Positions 1-8,772 of a stretch of DNA of 64,000 nucleotides are shown one piece after another. The notes below the pieces were generated by a model that saw only the letters and a list, made by a program, of their open reading frames with translations, was not told the origin of the DNA and searched no databases. How positions within the stretch are numbered: position 1 is the stretch's first letter; each line of letters begins with the position of its first letter. Both the position numbers and the translations under genes were made by a program. Source of the stretch: SXVE01 sp036388895 (lineage in GTDB: Bacteria; Acidobacteriota; Blastocatellia; Pyrinomonadales; Pyrinomonadaceae); the NCBI GenBank assembly GCA_036388895.1, contig DASVQY010000035.1, forward strand, positions 48,078-112,077, written 5' to 3'.

Positions 1-415
1 TTCCGCGAATCGAAGTCCGGTAATGATAAAAAATATTGCCGCCGCGTTTTAAAGCACGCGTCGCCTGCGTTTCGACCTGTTCGATGTCAGAGAGTTTGAG
101 GCGCGTTCGCGAGTTATTGAAAAATGCCCAGATGTTCGGCAGAATTCCGGTCCGAACCAGTCTTTTGCCGTCGAACTCGATGCGGTCGGACGAAAGCAAA
201 GCCGGCAAAAAAATCCAGCTTAAAGCAAAAAGCGCAATTGCCGTCCAATCCTTTTCTAAATAAACGAGCAGCCCAGAGAAAAAAGTGGCGAGAAAAAGCG
301 CGGCAATATAGCTGTTCGGAGAAACGCGAATGCTTGCCCGGCGTTTGGAAGAAGTTTTAACGGCGCTTTCTTTCACGGAAATTTCCGCCGTATTTGCCGG
401 CACAATATCGTTCAC
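1..415 (-). CDS. membrane protein with possible PH-like domain (3' end outside window)
   Basis: The minus strand is open from a GTG at 415 to the window edge, about 138 codons, and runs off the end. The start is chosen because GAGGA lies about a dozen bases upstream and an in-frame TAA lies beyond it with no other start between. The protein has a hydrophilic N-terminus, then two hydrophobic segments (about residues 34-50 and 55-70), then a soluble part beginning with a DRIEFDGKRL motif, typical of bacterial PH-like (bPH) membrane proteins. Function unknown; the PH-like call is inference from that one motif. Confidence 0.6.
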   Translation of the reverse strand, partial: MNDIVPANTAEISVKESAVKTSSKRRASIRVSPNSYIAALFLATFFSGLLVYLEKDWTAIALFALSWIFLPALLSSDRIEFDGKRLVRTGILPNIWAFFNNSRTRLKLSDIEQVETQATRALKRGGNIFYHYRTSIRG

Positions 416-579
416 GCTGAAATATTCCTCAACAAGAAATTTATATGTTTAGAAATAACTAATTCCGTACGAATTTTCAAATTATTTTTGGAAGTTTAAC
501 CGAAAAAGGGCGAAAACAAATTTTATCTCGACAAGGAATCAGCTTTACTAGTTTCCGGAGCTAAAAATTTTTGAGTTGA

Positions 580-619
580 AAAAAGCAAAAGACGCCGAAT
601 TTAAATGATCGGCGTCTTT
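580..619 (-). terminator. rho-independent terminator of the TPR gene
   Basis: Read on the minus strand, a stem AAGACGCCGA / TCGGCGTCTT with a 10-base loop is followed by a T-rich tail (TTGCTTTTTT). It sits about 57 bases past the stop of the TPR membrane protein. Confidence 0.8.
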
Positions 620-675
620 CCCAATTCTTGAAGCGACAAAACCGTTTCGGCGGTTTTGGTTGGCAACGAATCTAT

Positions 676-1524
676 TTACATTCCGAAAGGCGAACCGGTC
701 GAGGTTTCGGGTATTTGTTTCGCTCTTTCTGGATTTAACGCTTCGAGTTTATCTTTTGCCTCGCGCGCGGTCGCCGAAAGCGGAATTGCTTTGCCTTCCG
801 AATCCTTGGCGTCAGCGGCAGTTTTGGCAATTCTGAAATATATTTCTTCGGCTTCTAATTTTTTGCCTTGTTTTTCGTAAATTTGAGCCAATTGAAAATC
901 AATCGTGTCTTTGGCGATAATCGGATTGTCCATTGCGGCTAACTCTTGATACAGCGCAATTGCTTCGTCGAGCTTTCCGTCGTCGGTTTTCGCCTGCGCC
1001 AGCGCAAATTTCGAAAGTTTGCCGACTTCATCGTTCGATTTCGCAAAGTTTTCCAATTCCTGCATCGCGGCAGGACGATCAACCATCAATTTATTGACGG
1101 CGATAAAATATCTGGCTTTTTCAGCGATGTCGCCGCTGTATTTGTCGGCGACAGCCTGAAATTCCGCGATTGCGGCTTCAGCGCGTTCTCTGTGAGTTTT
1201 AAAGGTCTTGCCGGTCGGCGCCGTTCCCGCGACGGGCGCTTCAGAAACGGCGGCTTGCGACGTTTCGATGGCTTTGCCGAGCGCCGTCTGCGCCGCTGCC
1301 GTAGAGCGGCGGTTCCATGTGTAGAAAATACCGATTAAAACGGCTAAAACGGCGACAGCGGCTAAAGCGTAAAGAACATTTTTCCCTTTGCCCTCAAATT
1401 TTTTGCTCGCATCGTCAATTTTTCGATTGACGCTATGTTGAAAACGGTCTTCATAAGCGACCGGTTCTTTCGCCTGACTGGTCGGTAAAGCTGGTTGTTC
1501 GATTAATCTCTTTTTTCTAGCCAT
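676..1524 (-). CDS. single-pass membrane protein with C-terminal TPR region (YfgM-like)
   Basis: The 282-residue protein has a charged cytoplasmic N-terminus, one transmembrane helix at about residues 48-69 (VLYALAAVAVLAVLIG), and a periplasmic helical region with degenerate tetratricopeptide repeats (about 110-260; ALAQAKTDDGKLDEAIALY). This N-in/TPR-out layout is that of YfgM/CpoB-type ancillary proteins of the Sec translocon and envelope assembly. The family role is known; the role here is inferred. A clear terminator follows and no partner is co-directional, so it is probably transcribed alone. Confidence 0.75.
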   Translation of the reverse strand: MARKKRLIEQPALPTSQAKEPVAYEDRFQHSVNRKIDDASKKFEGKGKNVLYALAAVAVLAVLIGIFYTWNRRSTAAAQTALGKAIETSQAAVSEAPVAGTAPTGKTFKTHRERAEAAIAEFQAVADKYSGDIAEKARYFIAVNKLMVDRPAAMQELENFAKSNDEVGKLSKFALAQAKTDDGKLDEAIALYQELAAMDNPIIAKDTIDFQLAQIYEKQGKKLEAEEIYFRIAKTAADAKDSEGKAIPLSATAREAKDKLEALNPERAKQIPETSTGSPFGM

Positions 1525-1801
1525 TGTTTTAAAACTTGCAATTTTTTAATACTGATTCGTTGTATAATTGGGCGGAATAGGAATTTTTTCCAAAAGAGTC
1601 AATTTAACTTAAAAAACGGTCGAGAGCAAGTAAGACGAAAACAAAAGGCGAGGGCAACAGACAAAAAGAAAAATTTTGAAAACAAAATTTTTTCTTTTCA
1701 ATCAAATTTTCGGGTAAAAGTTGCGTTTGAAAATAATTTTTCGATTTCCGGGAACAAATTCCGAAAATCGGTGTCTAATATAATAACCGGCGGAAACGCG
1801 A

Positions 1802-2503
1802 GTGAGCAATTTTGAATTTTTCCTGACAGAGAAGACGAAAAGGCGGAATATGTTCTTCGGTAAGTCAATCACGCTTGATGAGGAAGATTTGGGAAACGTC
1901 GCTTTGGCGGCAAGCGCAAGTTCTGCCCGCTCGACCGCCGAGATTAAGTTCATTGAAAGACTGCAAGCCGGCGATGCCGAAGCCTTCGACGTTCTGGTTA
2001 CGCGTCATTCTACCGACGTTTACGCGCTGCTTTTTCGTCTGACGGAAAACAGCGAGGAAGCCGCCGATTTGACTCAGGAAACATTTTTAAGCGCGCTCAA
2101 AGCGATAAAGAAGTTTCGCGGTGACGCCGATTTGAAAACCTGGCTTTTTCGTATCGCCGTTAACGAATCGCGCAATCGCTTTCGCTGGTGGAAACGAAGA
2201 AACCGGCAAAACACGGTTTCGATTGACGAGCGCGTCGGCGAAGCGGAAAAGCCCTTGTCGGAAACTTTTTCGAGCCGCACGCCGAACCCGGAAGAAAATA
2301 CGCTTCGGCAGGAACGCGAAAAGGTTTTGAAAAAAGCGCTTTTCAGCTTGCCGGATATTTTTCGCGAAGCGATTATCCTGTGCGACATAGAAGGATTGAG
2401 TTATGAAGAAATCGCTCAAACTTTGGAAATAAATATCGGAACTGTAAAATCTCGAATCGCTCGCGGACGCGACGAATTGAGAAAAAAGTTGGAAGGTATT
2501 TGA
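1802..2503 (+). CDS. ECF-type RNA polymerase sigma factor
   Basis: Sigma-70 region 2 is at about residues 55-125 (ADLTQETFLSALKAIKKF, TWLFRIAVNESRNRFR) and region 4 at about 165-230 (LPDIFREAIILCDIEGLSYEEIA followed by GTVKSRIARGR). Length (233 aa) is slightly above the usual ECF size because of the N-terminus. The GTG at 1802 has GGCGGA 7 bases upstream; an in-frame ATG at 1850 preceded by AGGCGG is an equally possible start. A zf-HC2 anti-sigma gene follows about 440 bp downstream on the same strand, which suggests a sigma/anti-sigma pair responding to envelope stress. Confidence 0.9.
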   Translation: MSNFEFFLTEKTKRRNMFFGKSITLDEEDLGNVALAASASSARSTAEIKFIERLQAGDAEAFDVLVTRHSTDVYALLFRLTENSEEAADLTQETFLSALKAIKKFRGDADLKTWLFRIAVNESRNRFRWWKRRNRQNTVSIDERVGEAEKPLSETFSSRTPNPEENTLRQEREKVLKKALFSLPDIFREAIILCDIEGLSYEEIAQTLEINIGTVKSRIARGRDELRKKLEGI

Positions 2504-2506
2504 AAA

Positions 2507-2605
2507 GAGTTCATTGAGTTTATAGAGTTCATTGAGTTCATTGGGTTAGAAGAAGTTTTTCTTTTACCCGACCAACTCTATAAACTCAATGAACTCTATA
2601 AACTC
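2507..2605. repeat. stuttering word repeat forming a 23-bp perfect inverted repeat
   Basis: Overlapping words of the type GAGTTCATTGAGTT and GAGTTTATAGAGTT run from just after the sigma stop. The left arm (2507-2529) is exactly complementary to the right arm (2574-2596) around a central GGTTAGAAGAAG / TTTTTCTTTT segment. A second copy of the same family occurs at 63501-63640. It may act as a transcription terminator or processing site; function not shown. Confidence 0.8.
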
Positions 2606-2704
2606 ACGAAAGTGAATAATTGACTCGCCCCGGTTTCAATTTTTGAAGACAAAAATCGGTGCCAAACGAAAAGTCGAGGGAAACGAACAGTACGGTGCGA
2701 GTTT

Positions 2705-2863
2705 ATGAAAAGCAATACAAAAGTTCGGCAGTTATTTGATAAAACGACCAACAACAACAGCCTAATTGCCGAAACGAGTATTGCCGCTCAAAGCTCAAAA
2801 ACGAACGAAGCGTTGTTTTCTGCGATCAGAAAACAGCCGGGGTCAGTCAGTTATTCACTTTGA
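2705..2863 (+). CDS. possible small protein, 52 aa
   Basis: ATG at 2705 opens a 53-codon frame ending TGA at 2861-2863, between the sigma and anti-sigma genes and in the same direction. The product is polar, rich in Ser/Thr/Asn/Lys, with no hydrophobic segment (starts MKSNTKVRQLF). The ribosome binding site is weak (GCGAG). No family recognised. It could be chance, but its position inside a sigma/anti-sigma pair makes it worth listing. Confidence 0.3.
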   Translation: MKSNTKVRQLFDKTTNNNSLIAETSIAAQSSKTNEALFSAIRKQPGSVSYSL

Positions 2864-2867
2864 AACG

Positions 2868-2933
2868 GTTTTTGGTCTTTGGCTTTTGGCAAGTTGATTT
2901 TAATTTACTTGCCAAAAGCCAAAGACCAAAAAC
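2868..2933. repeat. 27-bp perfect inverted repeat directly before the anti-sigma start
   Basis: The left arm 2868-2894 (GTTTTTGGTCTTTGG then CTTTTGGCAAGT) is fully complementary to 2907-2933, with a 12-base loop. Words of the CCAAAAAC type continue to within a few bases of the ATG at 2948, so the downstream gene has no recognisable Shine-Dalgarno sequence and its leader would be a strong hairpin. Confidence 0.85.
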
Positions 2934-2947
2934 CAAAAACCAAAACA

Positions 2948-3772
2948 ATGAAATGCGAAGATTTACAACTTAATCTCCCGATTTACATAGACGACGTTCT
3001 GACGGACGAAGAGCGCCAAACCGTCGAAGCGCATCTGTCAGCCTGTCCCGTATGCCGCTATAAATTGGCGGATTTCCAGGAGCTGCGCAATAATCTGCGA
3101 TTCCTCGCTCGCCCGGAAATGTCGCCGAAAGCCTTGGATTCCGTAAAAATTGCCGTCGCCGCCGAAATGCAAAAAACTTCCACGGAGTCTCGCACAAAAG
3201 CGAAAAACGATTTGCGGGAGTGGGCGCAGATGCGTTTGATGCCTTTCGGCGTCGGCGTTTTCACGTCGCTGATTTTGGGTTTTACGTTATTGTGGAGCTT
3301 GCTTTCGCCGACCGTTCAAATTAATCGCGGCGATGATACGGCGCAAGCCGATTCCGCTAAATCGCCGATTTTACTGGCGAATGCCAATTCCAAAGGCGGT
3401 TCGGGAAATTTCGAATTGTCGCCGGTCGAATACGCGCAGACCCGTCTGGCGGTTTCCGGCGAATCGCCGAGCGTTAATCCGAAAGGCGCTTTGGTCGCGC
3501 TCACGAAATCTCTGGTGCGCGGCAATATGAAGGACGAAGAAGTCGTCGTCGTCGCCGATGTTTTCGGCGACGGTTTGGCTCAAATCGCCGAAGTCGTCGA
3601 ACCTTCGCACAACCGAAAAGCGGTTTACGAGCTCGAAAGAGCACTGAAAACCGATGCGACTTACGCGCCTTTTGTTCCGGCTAATCTCGACCGCCGTTCC
3701 GATTCCGTGCGGGTCGTTTTTAAGCTTCAAAGTGTTGACGTTAAGACGAATCTAAACTCGGCTAATCAATAA
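2948..3772 (+). CDS. anti-sigma factor with zf-HC2 domain
   Basis: The N-terminal zf-HC2 domain has the zinc motif H-x3-C-x2-C (AHLSACPVC, about residues 28-37). A transmembrane helix follows (about 122-145, GVGVFTSLILGFTLLWSLL), then an extracytoplasmic domain of about 130 residues. This is the classical layout of a membrane anti-sigma factor holding an ECF sigma factor. The start is placed at ATG 2948 (MKCEDLQL) rather than the upstream in-frame ATG at 2879, because the upstream part is translated repeat DNA. No SD is visible. Partner is presumably the sigma factor at 1802-2503. Confidence 0.85.
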   Translation: MKCEDLQLNLPIYIDDVLTDEERQTVEAHLSACPVCRYKLADFQELRNNLRFLARPEMSPKALDSVKIAVAAEMQKTSTESRTKAKNDLREWAQMRLMPFGVGVFTSLILGFTLLWSLLSPTVQINRGDDTAQADSAKSPILLANANSKGGSGNFELSPVEYAQTRLAVSGESPSVNPKGALVALTKSLVRGNMKDEEVVVVADVFGDGLAQIAEVVEPSHNRKAVYELERALKTDATYAPFVPANLDRRSDSVRVVFKLQSVDVKTNLNSANQ

Positions 3773-3887
3773 GCCGCGAGTAAAATTCTCCTCACCCCGC
3801 TTTCTTTTCAATTCTTAATTTGCTTCGATTCACCGAAACTTGTTATAGCTTTAAATATAAACATTTTATTACAAGGCGGAAACAATA

Positions 3888-5102
3888 ATGGGTGAACAAA
3901 AAACTTTTCAAGATACGTTTCAGGATTATTTAGAAGTGCTTGAAAAAAATGCACACGATTTTCTCGAAGGCGTGGCGGACGCTTTTGTCGGCAAAGCGGA
4001 AACTTTGCGCGACGGAACCGAACTCGATCCGGTGAATTTGCCGCGCGATCTGGCGGCGCACAAAAACGCGCAGACCGAATGGTGGTACTACACGGGACAC
4101 GGCACGACGGATTCGGGCAAAAATTTCGGCTTCGAGCTTGTTTTCTTCAAACGACGCACCGATTTGGACAAGTTTTCGATTGTCCCGCTGCGGCTTCTCG
4201 GCAATCCGATTTATTTCGCGCATTTCGCTTTGACCGACGTAGATGAAAAAAAATTCCGGTATGCTCACCGCAAAAGCGCGAACGGAATACTCGATTATCC
4301 TGCTTCAGCGAGCGAAAAACATTTCCATCTGCGGCTCGGCGATTGGTCGCTGCGCGAATCTCACGGAACACATATTTTAAGAGCGACAACAAGTCAGGAC
4401 GTTGTTTTTGAAGCCACTCTGAAACCGAGAAAACCCGTTGTTCTAAACGGTCAAAACAGAGACGGCGTTTCATTCAAAGACGAAGGACAGGCGTCGCGCT
4501 ATTTTTCTTATACGCGAATGGAAATGGAAGGCGATTTGATTTTAGGCGGCGAGATCGAACATTTTACCGGTTCCGCCTGGATGGACAGAGAGTTCGGAAC
4601 GTGGACGCCGACCGAACGGCAAAAAGGCTGGGACTGGTTTTCCGTGCAGCTCGATAACAATTGCGAATTGATGTGTTATCAATTGCGCGACAGCTCGAAC
4701 GGCGTTTCCGATTTTTCGAGCGGCACGTATATTGATGAAAACGGAGAATTTACGCCTTTAAAGCATGAAGATTTTTCGATTGAACCAACCGGGTTCTGGA
4801 AAAGTCCGCGCACGAACGCGACTTATCCGAGCGGATGGAAATTGAAGGTGCCGAAACTCGGTCTGGATTTAACCGTTACGCCCGTTATGCCCGATCAGGA
4901 ACTCGATACTCGCGGCACGACGATGATCGTTTACTGGGAAGGCATGTGCGAAGTTTCCGGCAAAGACGGCGAGTCGGACATTAACGGACGGGCTTACGTT
5001 GAATTGGTCGGTTACGACCGCTCGCACGAAAAGCCGAATCTCGCATTTTTTCTGATGGGCAGTAATTTTGAATTTCCTTCAAAATCATTTTTCGGAATTT
5101 AA
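3888..5102 (+). CDS. lipocalin-like / CrtC-AttH family protein
   Basis: The protein carries the signature N-terminal stretch of the CrtC/AttH double-lipocalin fold (TEWWYYTGH at about residues 64-72) and repeated beta-rich segments including DREFGTWTP around residue 235 and WDWFSVQLD. CrtC members hydrate carotenoids, but many homologs outside phototrophs have unknown substrates, and no carotenoid genes are nearby. No signal peptide is evident. A start with GGCGGAAACAATA just upstream fits ATG 3888. Confidence 0.75.
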   Translation: MGEQKTFQDTFQDYLEVLEKNAHDFLEGVADAFVGKAETLRDGTELDPVNLPRDLAAHKNAQTEWWYYTGHGTTDSGKNFGFELVFFKRRTDLDKFSIVPLRLLGNPIYFAHFALTDVDEKKFRYAHRKSANGILDYPASASEKHFHLRLGDWSLRESHGTHILRATTSQDVVFEATLKPRKPVVLNGQNRDGVSFKDEGQASRYFSYTRMEMEGDLILGGEIEHFTGSAWMDREFGTWTPTERQKGWDWFSVQLDNNCELMCYQLRDSSNGVSDFSSGTYIDENGEFTPLKHEDFSIEPTGFWKSPRTNATYPSGWKLKVPKLGLDLTVTPVMPDQELDTRGTTMIVYWEGMCEVSGKDGESDINGRAYVELVGYDRSHEKPNLAFFLMGSNFEFPSKSFFGI

Positions 5103-5131
5103 TAGTTCTTTTTTTGAAGGCAAAAGTTGAA

Positions 5132-5680
5132 ATGAGCGAAAATCGTTTTCTGAACGGGAGAGTTGTTGTAAAAATCGGCGATATTACCGATGAAAAAACA
5201 GATGCAATCGTTAATGCGGCGAATTCGACTCTGCTTGGCGGAGGCGGAGTTGACGGCGCGATTCACAAAAAAGGCGGCGTTCAGATTCTGGAAGAATGCC
5301 GCGAAATTCGCCGTACTCTTTACCCGAAAGGCTTGGCGACCGGAAAAGCCGTTTTGACCGGCGGCGGGAATTTGCCCGCCCGCCGCGTCATTCACACGGT
5401 CGGTCCGATTTACGGAATGAACGGAAACAAAGACGCCGAATTGCTCGTTGCTTGTTATGTAAACTCGCTTATTCTTGCAGTTGAAAACAATTTGCGAACA
5501 ATAGCTTTTCCGTCAATCTCGACCGGCGCTTACGGTTATCCAAAACACGACGCGGCAAAAGTTTCGTCAGCGGCGATCCGCGAGTTTTTATCGAAAACAG
5601 CGGCGATTGACGAAATCATCCTCGTCTTTTTTTCCGAATCGGACGCAAAAATCTATCTAAAACACCAAGTTTTCGCTTAA
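5132..5680 (+). CDS. macrodomain protein, O-acetyl-ADP-ribose deacetylase-like (YmdB type)
   Basis: One macro domain fills the protein: GDITDEKTDAIVNAANS near the N-terminus, GGGGVDGAIH binding loop, and STGAYGYP. These match the YmdB/MacroD class that removes O-acetyl-ADP-ribose or mono-ADP-ribose. The frame is open from a TTG at 5114, but the ATG at 5132 (MSENRF) gives the usual family N-terminus and is preferred. It lies 30 bp after the CrtC-like gene. Confidence 0.9.
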   Translation: MSENRFLNGRVVVKIGDITDEKTDAIVNAANSTLLGGGGVDGAIHKKGGVQILEECREIRRTLYPKGLATGKAVLTGGGNLPARRVIHTVGPIYGMNGNKDAELLVACYVNSLILAVENNLRTIAFPSISTGAYGYPKHDAAKVSSAAIREFLSKTAAIDEIILVFFSESDAKIYLKHQVFA

Positions 5681-5813
5681 TGTTTGAAAGCCGACAATGT
5701 TTGCCGTTTGTTTTTTGATAGTTTATAGTTTCAAAACATTTTCTTTATTCTGAAACAAAATATTCATTGAATATTTTGAGAATAAAAAGAAATGATTTGA
5801 ACTTCTGAAGAAT

Positions 5814-7979
5814 ATGATAAATGCAGTTGGCTTACAGTCACAACAAACTTTCCGAAACGATTTTTTTTATCACCGCGAAATACCCGAAAATTTACAAATA
5901 TTAGAGAAAATTTCCTGGAATTTTTTCTGGTCGTGGCGCCCGCCCGGCGCGAAACTTTTCCGTGAAATAGAACCGTCGCTCTGGGAACAATGCGAGCAAA
6001 ATCCGCGTCTTTTCTTGAAAAAGATTAATCAGTTTCGCCTCTGGCAAAAATCGCTCGACGACGAATATGTCAAAAAACTCGACTGTTTCGCCGAAGAACT
6101 CGAAAACTACACAGCAGCGCCGCCGAAAAGCTTCGGAAAAGTTACGCCGGAAAATCCGGTCGCATATTTTTGCGCCGAATACGGCGTGCACAACTCTCTA
6201 CCGAATTATTCGGGCGGACTCGGAATTCTGGCGGGCGATCATCTGAAATCGGCGAGTGATTTGAATGTTCCGCTCGTTGCGGTCGGATTGCTTTATCGCT
6301 ACGGTTATTTCCGGCAGAAAATCGCGCACGACGGCTGGCAGCAGGAAAGATATTTGGACGTTTTTGAATCCGAGTTGGCTTTAAAGCCTGTAACCGACGA
6401 ATTAGGCGAGCGAATTTTCGTTTCGGTAAGCATTCGCGGGCGCGAAGTTCACGCGCAGGCGTGGCTGGCTGAAATCGGCAGAATAAAACTTTATTTGCTC
6501 GACACGAACTTGCCGCAAAATGCAGAAATTGACCGTTTGATTACCGGGCATCTTTACGGCGGCGATGCGGAAACGCGAATCGTGCAGGAAAAAATTCTGG
6601 GAATCGGCGGCGTCAGGCTTTTGAGAAAGCTCGGCGTTGAACCGTCGGTTTTTCACTTGAATGAAGGACATTCGGCTTTTTTAACTTTAGAATTAGCCCG
6701 CGAATTTCTGGTGGAAAATCCAGATTTATCTTTCGATGACGCGGCAGCATTAGTGCGCGAAAAATGCGTTTTCACGACGCACACGCCGGTCGCCGCCGGA
6801 AACGACGAATTCGCGCCGGAAAAACTTGCGGAATGTTTTACGGAAAACTTCTTTTCGGATTTGAAAATTTCGCGCGAAGAATTTTACGCTCTCGGTCGAA
6901 CGAACCCGGAAAATGAAACCGAATGGTTCGGAATGACGCCGTTCGCTCTGCGTATGTGCCGTTCGGCGAACGGCGTCAGCGAAAAACACGGCGAGGTTTC
7001 CAGACAGTTGTGGCTAAAAATGTTTCCCGAAGAAACGAAAGTCGAAGAAGTTCCGATAACGCACATCACCAACGGCGTTCACGCGCCGACGTGGATCGCT
7101 CCGGTTTTTCAGTCGTTATATGAAAAACACATCGGCTCGAATTGGGCAGAAATCGTCCGCGATGAATCGAAATGGCGCGAAGCGATTGAAGGAATTCCCG
7201 ATGAAGAGATTTGGAACTCGCATCTGCATCTGAAAAATCTGCTTGTTTCTTTTGTTCGTCAAAAAACTTTTTCAAAGGAAACGGGACTGCACGAAACAAT
7301 TAACGAACGCGAAGACACGAACAAACTTTTTTCGCCAAGCGTTTTAACAATCGGTTTCGCGCGCCGCGTCGCCGCTTATAAGCGCTGGGATTTGATTTTT
7401 TCTGATTTAGAAAGGCTTTTAGATTTGGTTGATGATCCGACGCGATCGGTTCAATTTATTTTCGCCGGAAAAGCTCATCCGCAGGATTTATCAGGCAAAC
7501 GCGTTTTGCAGGAACTGATGAGCATTAATCACAATTCGAGCTGGCAGAATCGCGCCGTATTTATCGAAGATTACGATCAGGAAGTAGCGCGTTATCTGGT
7601 TCAGGGAGTTGACGTTTGGCTAAACGTGCCGCGCCGCCCGCTTGAGGCGTCGGGCACGAGCGGTCAAAAAGCGGCGATGAACGGCGCTTTGAATTTTTCC
7701 ATTTTAGACGGCTGGTGGATCGAAGGTTATAACGGCGTAAACGGTTTCTCAATCGGCGAGTTGAAAGACTCCGGCGATGAAGAAACGATTGACCGCGAAG
7801 ACGCTGAATCGCTTTATTCCGTTCTGGAAAATGAAATCGTGCCCGCTTTTTATACGAAAGGCGAAAACGGTTTGCCGAGCGAATGGATTCGCCGGATGAG
7901 AGATGCGCTGGTTACATTAACGCCGCAGTTTTCAAGCGACAGAATGCTCAAAGATTACATTGAAAAGATTTACAATTAA
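5814..7979 (+). CDS. glgP: alpha-glucan phosphorylase (TIGR02094 family)
   Basis: The 721-residue protein begins with the DUF3417-like N-terminal domain (SWNFFWSWRP). It continues with the phosphorylase body: VAYFCAEYGVHNSLPNYSGG, FHLNEGHSAF, FTTHTPVAAGND, and the PLP-lysine motif EASGTSGQKAAMNG around residues 612-625. It phosphorolyses alpha-1,4-glucan or maltodextrin ends to glucose-1-phosphate in the cytoplasm. It is shorter than animal-type phosphorylases, as usual for this clade. Transcribed alone or with the downstream small genes. Confidence 0.92.
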   Translation: MINAVGLQSQQTFRNDFFYHREIPENLQILEKISWNFFWSWRPPGAKLFREIEPSLWEQCEQNPRLFLKKINQFRLWQKSLDDEYVKKLDCFAEELENYTAAPPKSFGKVTPENPVAYFCAEYGVHNSLPNYSGGLGILAGDHLKSASDLNVPLVAVGLLYRYGYFRQKIAHDGWQQERYLDVFESELALKPVTDELGERIFVSVSIRGREVHAQAWLAEIGRIKLYLLDTNLPQNAEIDRLITGHLYGGDAETRIVQEKILGIGGVRLLRKLGVEPSVFHLNEGHSAFLTLELAREFLVENPDLSFDDAAALVREKCVFTTHTPVAAGNDEFAPEKLAECFTENFFSDLKISREEFYALGRTNPENETEWFGMTPFALRMCRSANGVSEKHGEVSRQLWLKMFPEETKVEEVPITHITNGVHAPTWIAPVFQSLYEKHIGSNWAEIVRDESKWREAIEGIPDEEIWNSHLHLKNLLVSFVRQKTFSKETGLHETINEREDTNKLFSPSVLTIGFARRVAAYKRWDLIFSDLERLLDLVDDPTRSVQFIFAGKAHPQDLSGKRVLQELMSINHNSSWQNRAVFIEDYDQEVARYLVQGVDVWLNVPRRPLEASGTSGQKAAMNGALNFSILDGWWIEGYNGVNGFSIGELKDSGDEETIDREDAESLYSVLENEIVPAFYTKGENGLPSEWIRRMRDALVTLTPQFSSDRMLKDYIEKIYN

Positions 7980-8052
7980 CTACTAAATTTATACAGACTG
8001 TTGTAAGTTAATTTTTCAATTGCGGATAAAACCATAATCAAACGAATTTACT

Positions 8053-8766
8053 ATGACTGAGATTAAAACCGGCGTAATCAAGCCAATCGAGTGTTTTAAG
8101 GAAGGTTGGAATTTAATAAAAAATGATTACTGGATTTTGTTTGCAATTTCTCTGGTCGGCGCGATCATCGGCGGGATGAGTTTCTACGTTTTGATCGGCG
8201 CGATGATTTGCGGCATTTATTATTGTTTTTTGCAGGCGATTGACGGAAAACCGATTTCCTTCGACGGGCTCTGGAAAGGTTTCGGTTATTTTCTGCCGAG
8301 TCTTTTGGTGACGATTCTGATCGTCGTTCCGATGTTCGTCGTTTTAGGGGTTATTTACGTGCCGATGATAATCGCGGCGATAATGGGACCGCGTTTGAGT
8401 TCGGACGAATTTTTCGGACTATTTTTCGGAGCGGTAGCGGTTGATTTCGTTTTGATCGTCATAATGACGTGTTTTCACACGCTGCTTTTGTTTTCATTTC
8501 CGTTAATAGTTGACCGCAATCTCGGAGCGTGGGAATCGGTTACAACGAGCGCGAAAGCCGTCTGGCGCAATTTGAGCGGCGTTGCCGGGTTGATCGGCGG
8601 CGGGATTGTTTTGTCATTGTTTGGTATAATTACCTGCGGTTTAGGAATGTATTTTATAATGCCGATTTTGTTGGCGGGCTATGCGGTCGCTTACCGGAAA
8701 ATCTTTCCGATTCAAACGAACCGCAATTTCGATCCGCCGACGCCGGATTTTTACCAAGGAATTTAA
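8053..8766 (+). CDS. polytopic membrane protein of unknown function
   Basis: There are five or six hydrophobic segments in 237 residues, beginning after an amphipathic head (KPIECFKEGWNLIKNDYWILF). The head plus the late motif AWESVTTSAKAVWRN resembles the membrane domains of the DUF975 / glycerophosphodiester-phosphodiesterase-membrane superfamily, where this duplicated 'GW..i..n' pattern is seen. No catalytic residues recognised. The downstream ytxJ-like gene starts 6 bp after its stop, so the two are probably co-transcribed. Confidence 0.65.
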   Translation: MTEIKTGVIKPIECFKEGWNLIKNDYWILFAISLVGAIIGGMSFYVLIGAMICGIYYCFLQAIDGKPISFDGLWKGFGYFLPSLLVTILIVVPMFVVLGVIYVPMIIAAIMGPRLSSDEFFGLFFGAVAVDFVLIVIMTCFHTLLLFSFPLIVDRNLGAWESVTTSAKAVWRNLSGVAGLIGGGIVLSLFGIITCGLGMYFIMPILLAGYAVAYRKIFPIQTNRNFDPPTPDFYQGI

Positions 8767-8772
8767 TTTATT

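Noticed and set aside
1802..2503. Long minus-strand ORFs within the sigma factor gene (2074-2388, 2087-2419)
   Set aside because: Shadows of the sigma factor coding frame.
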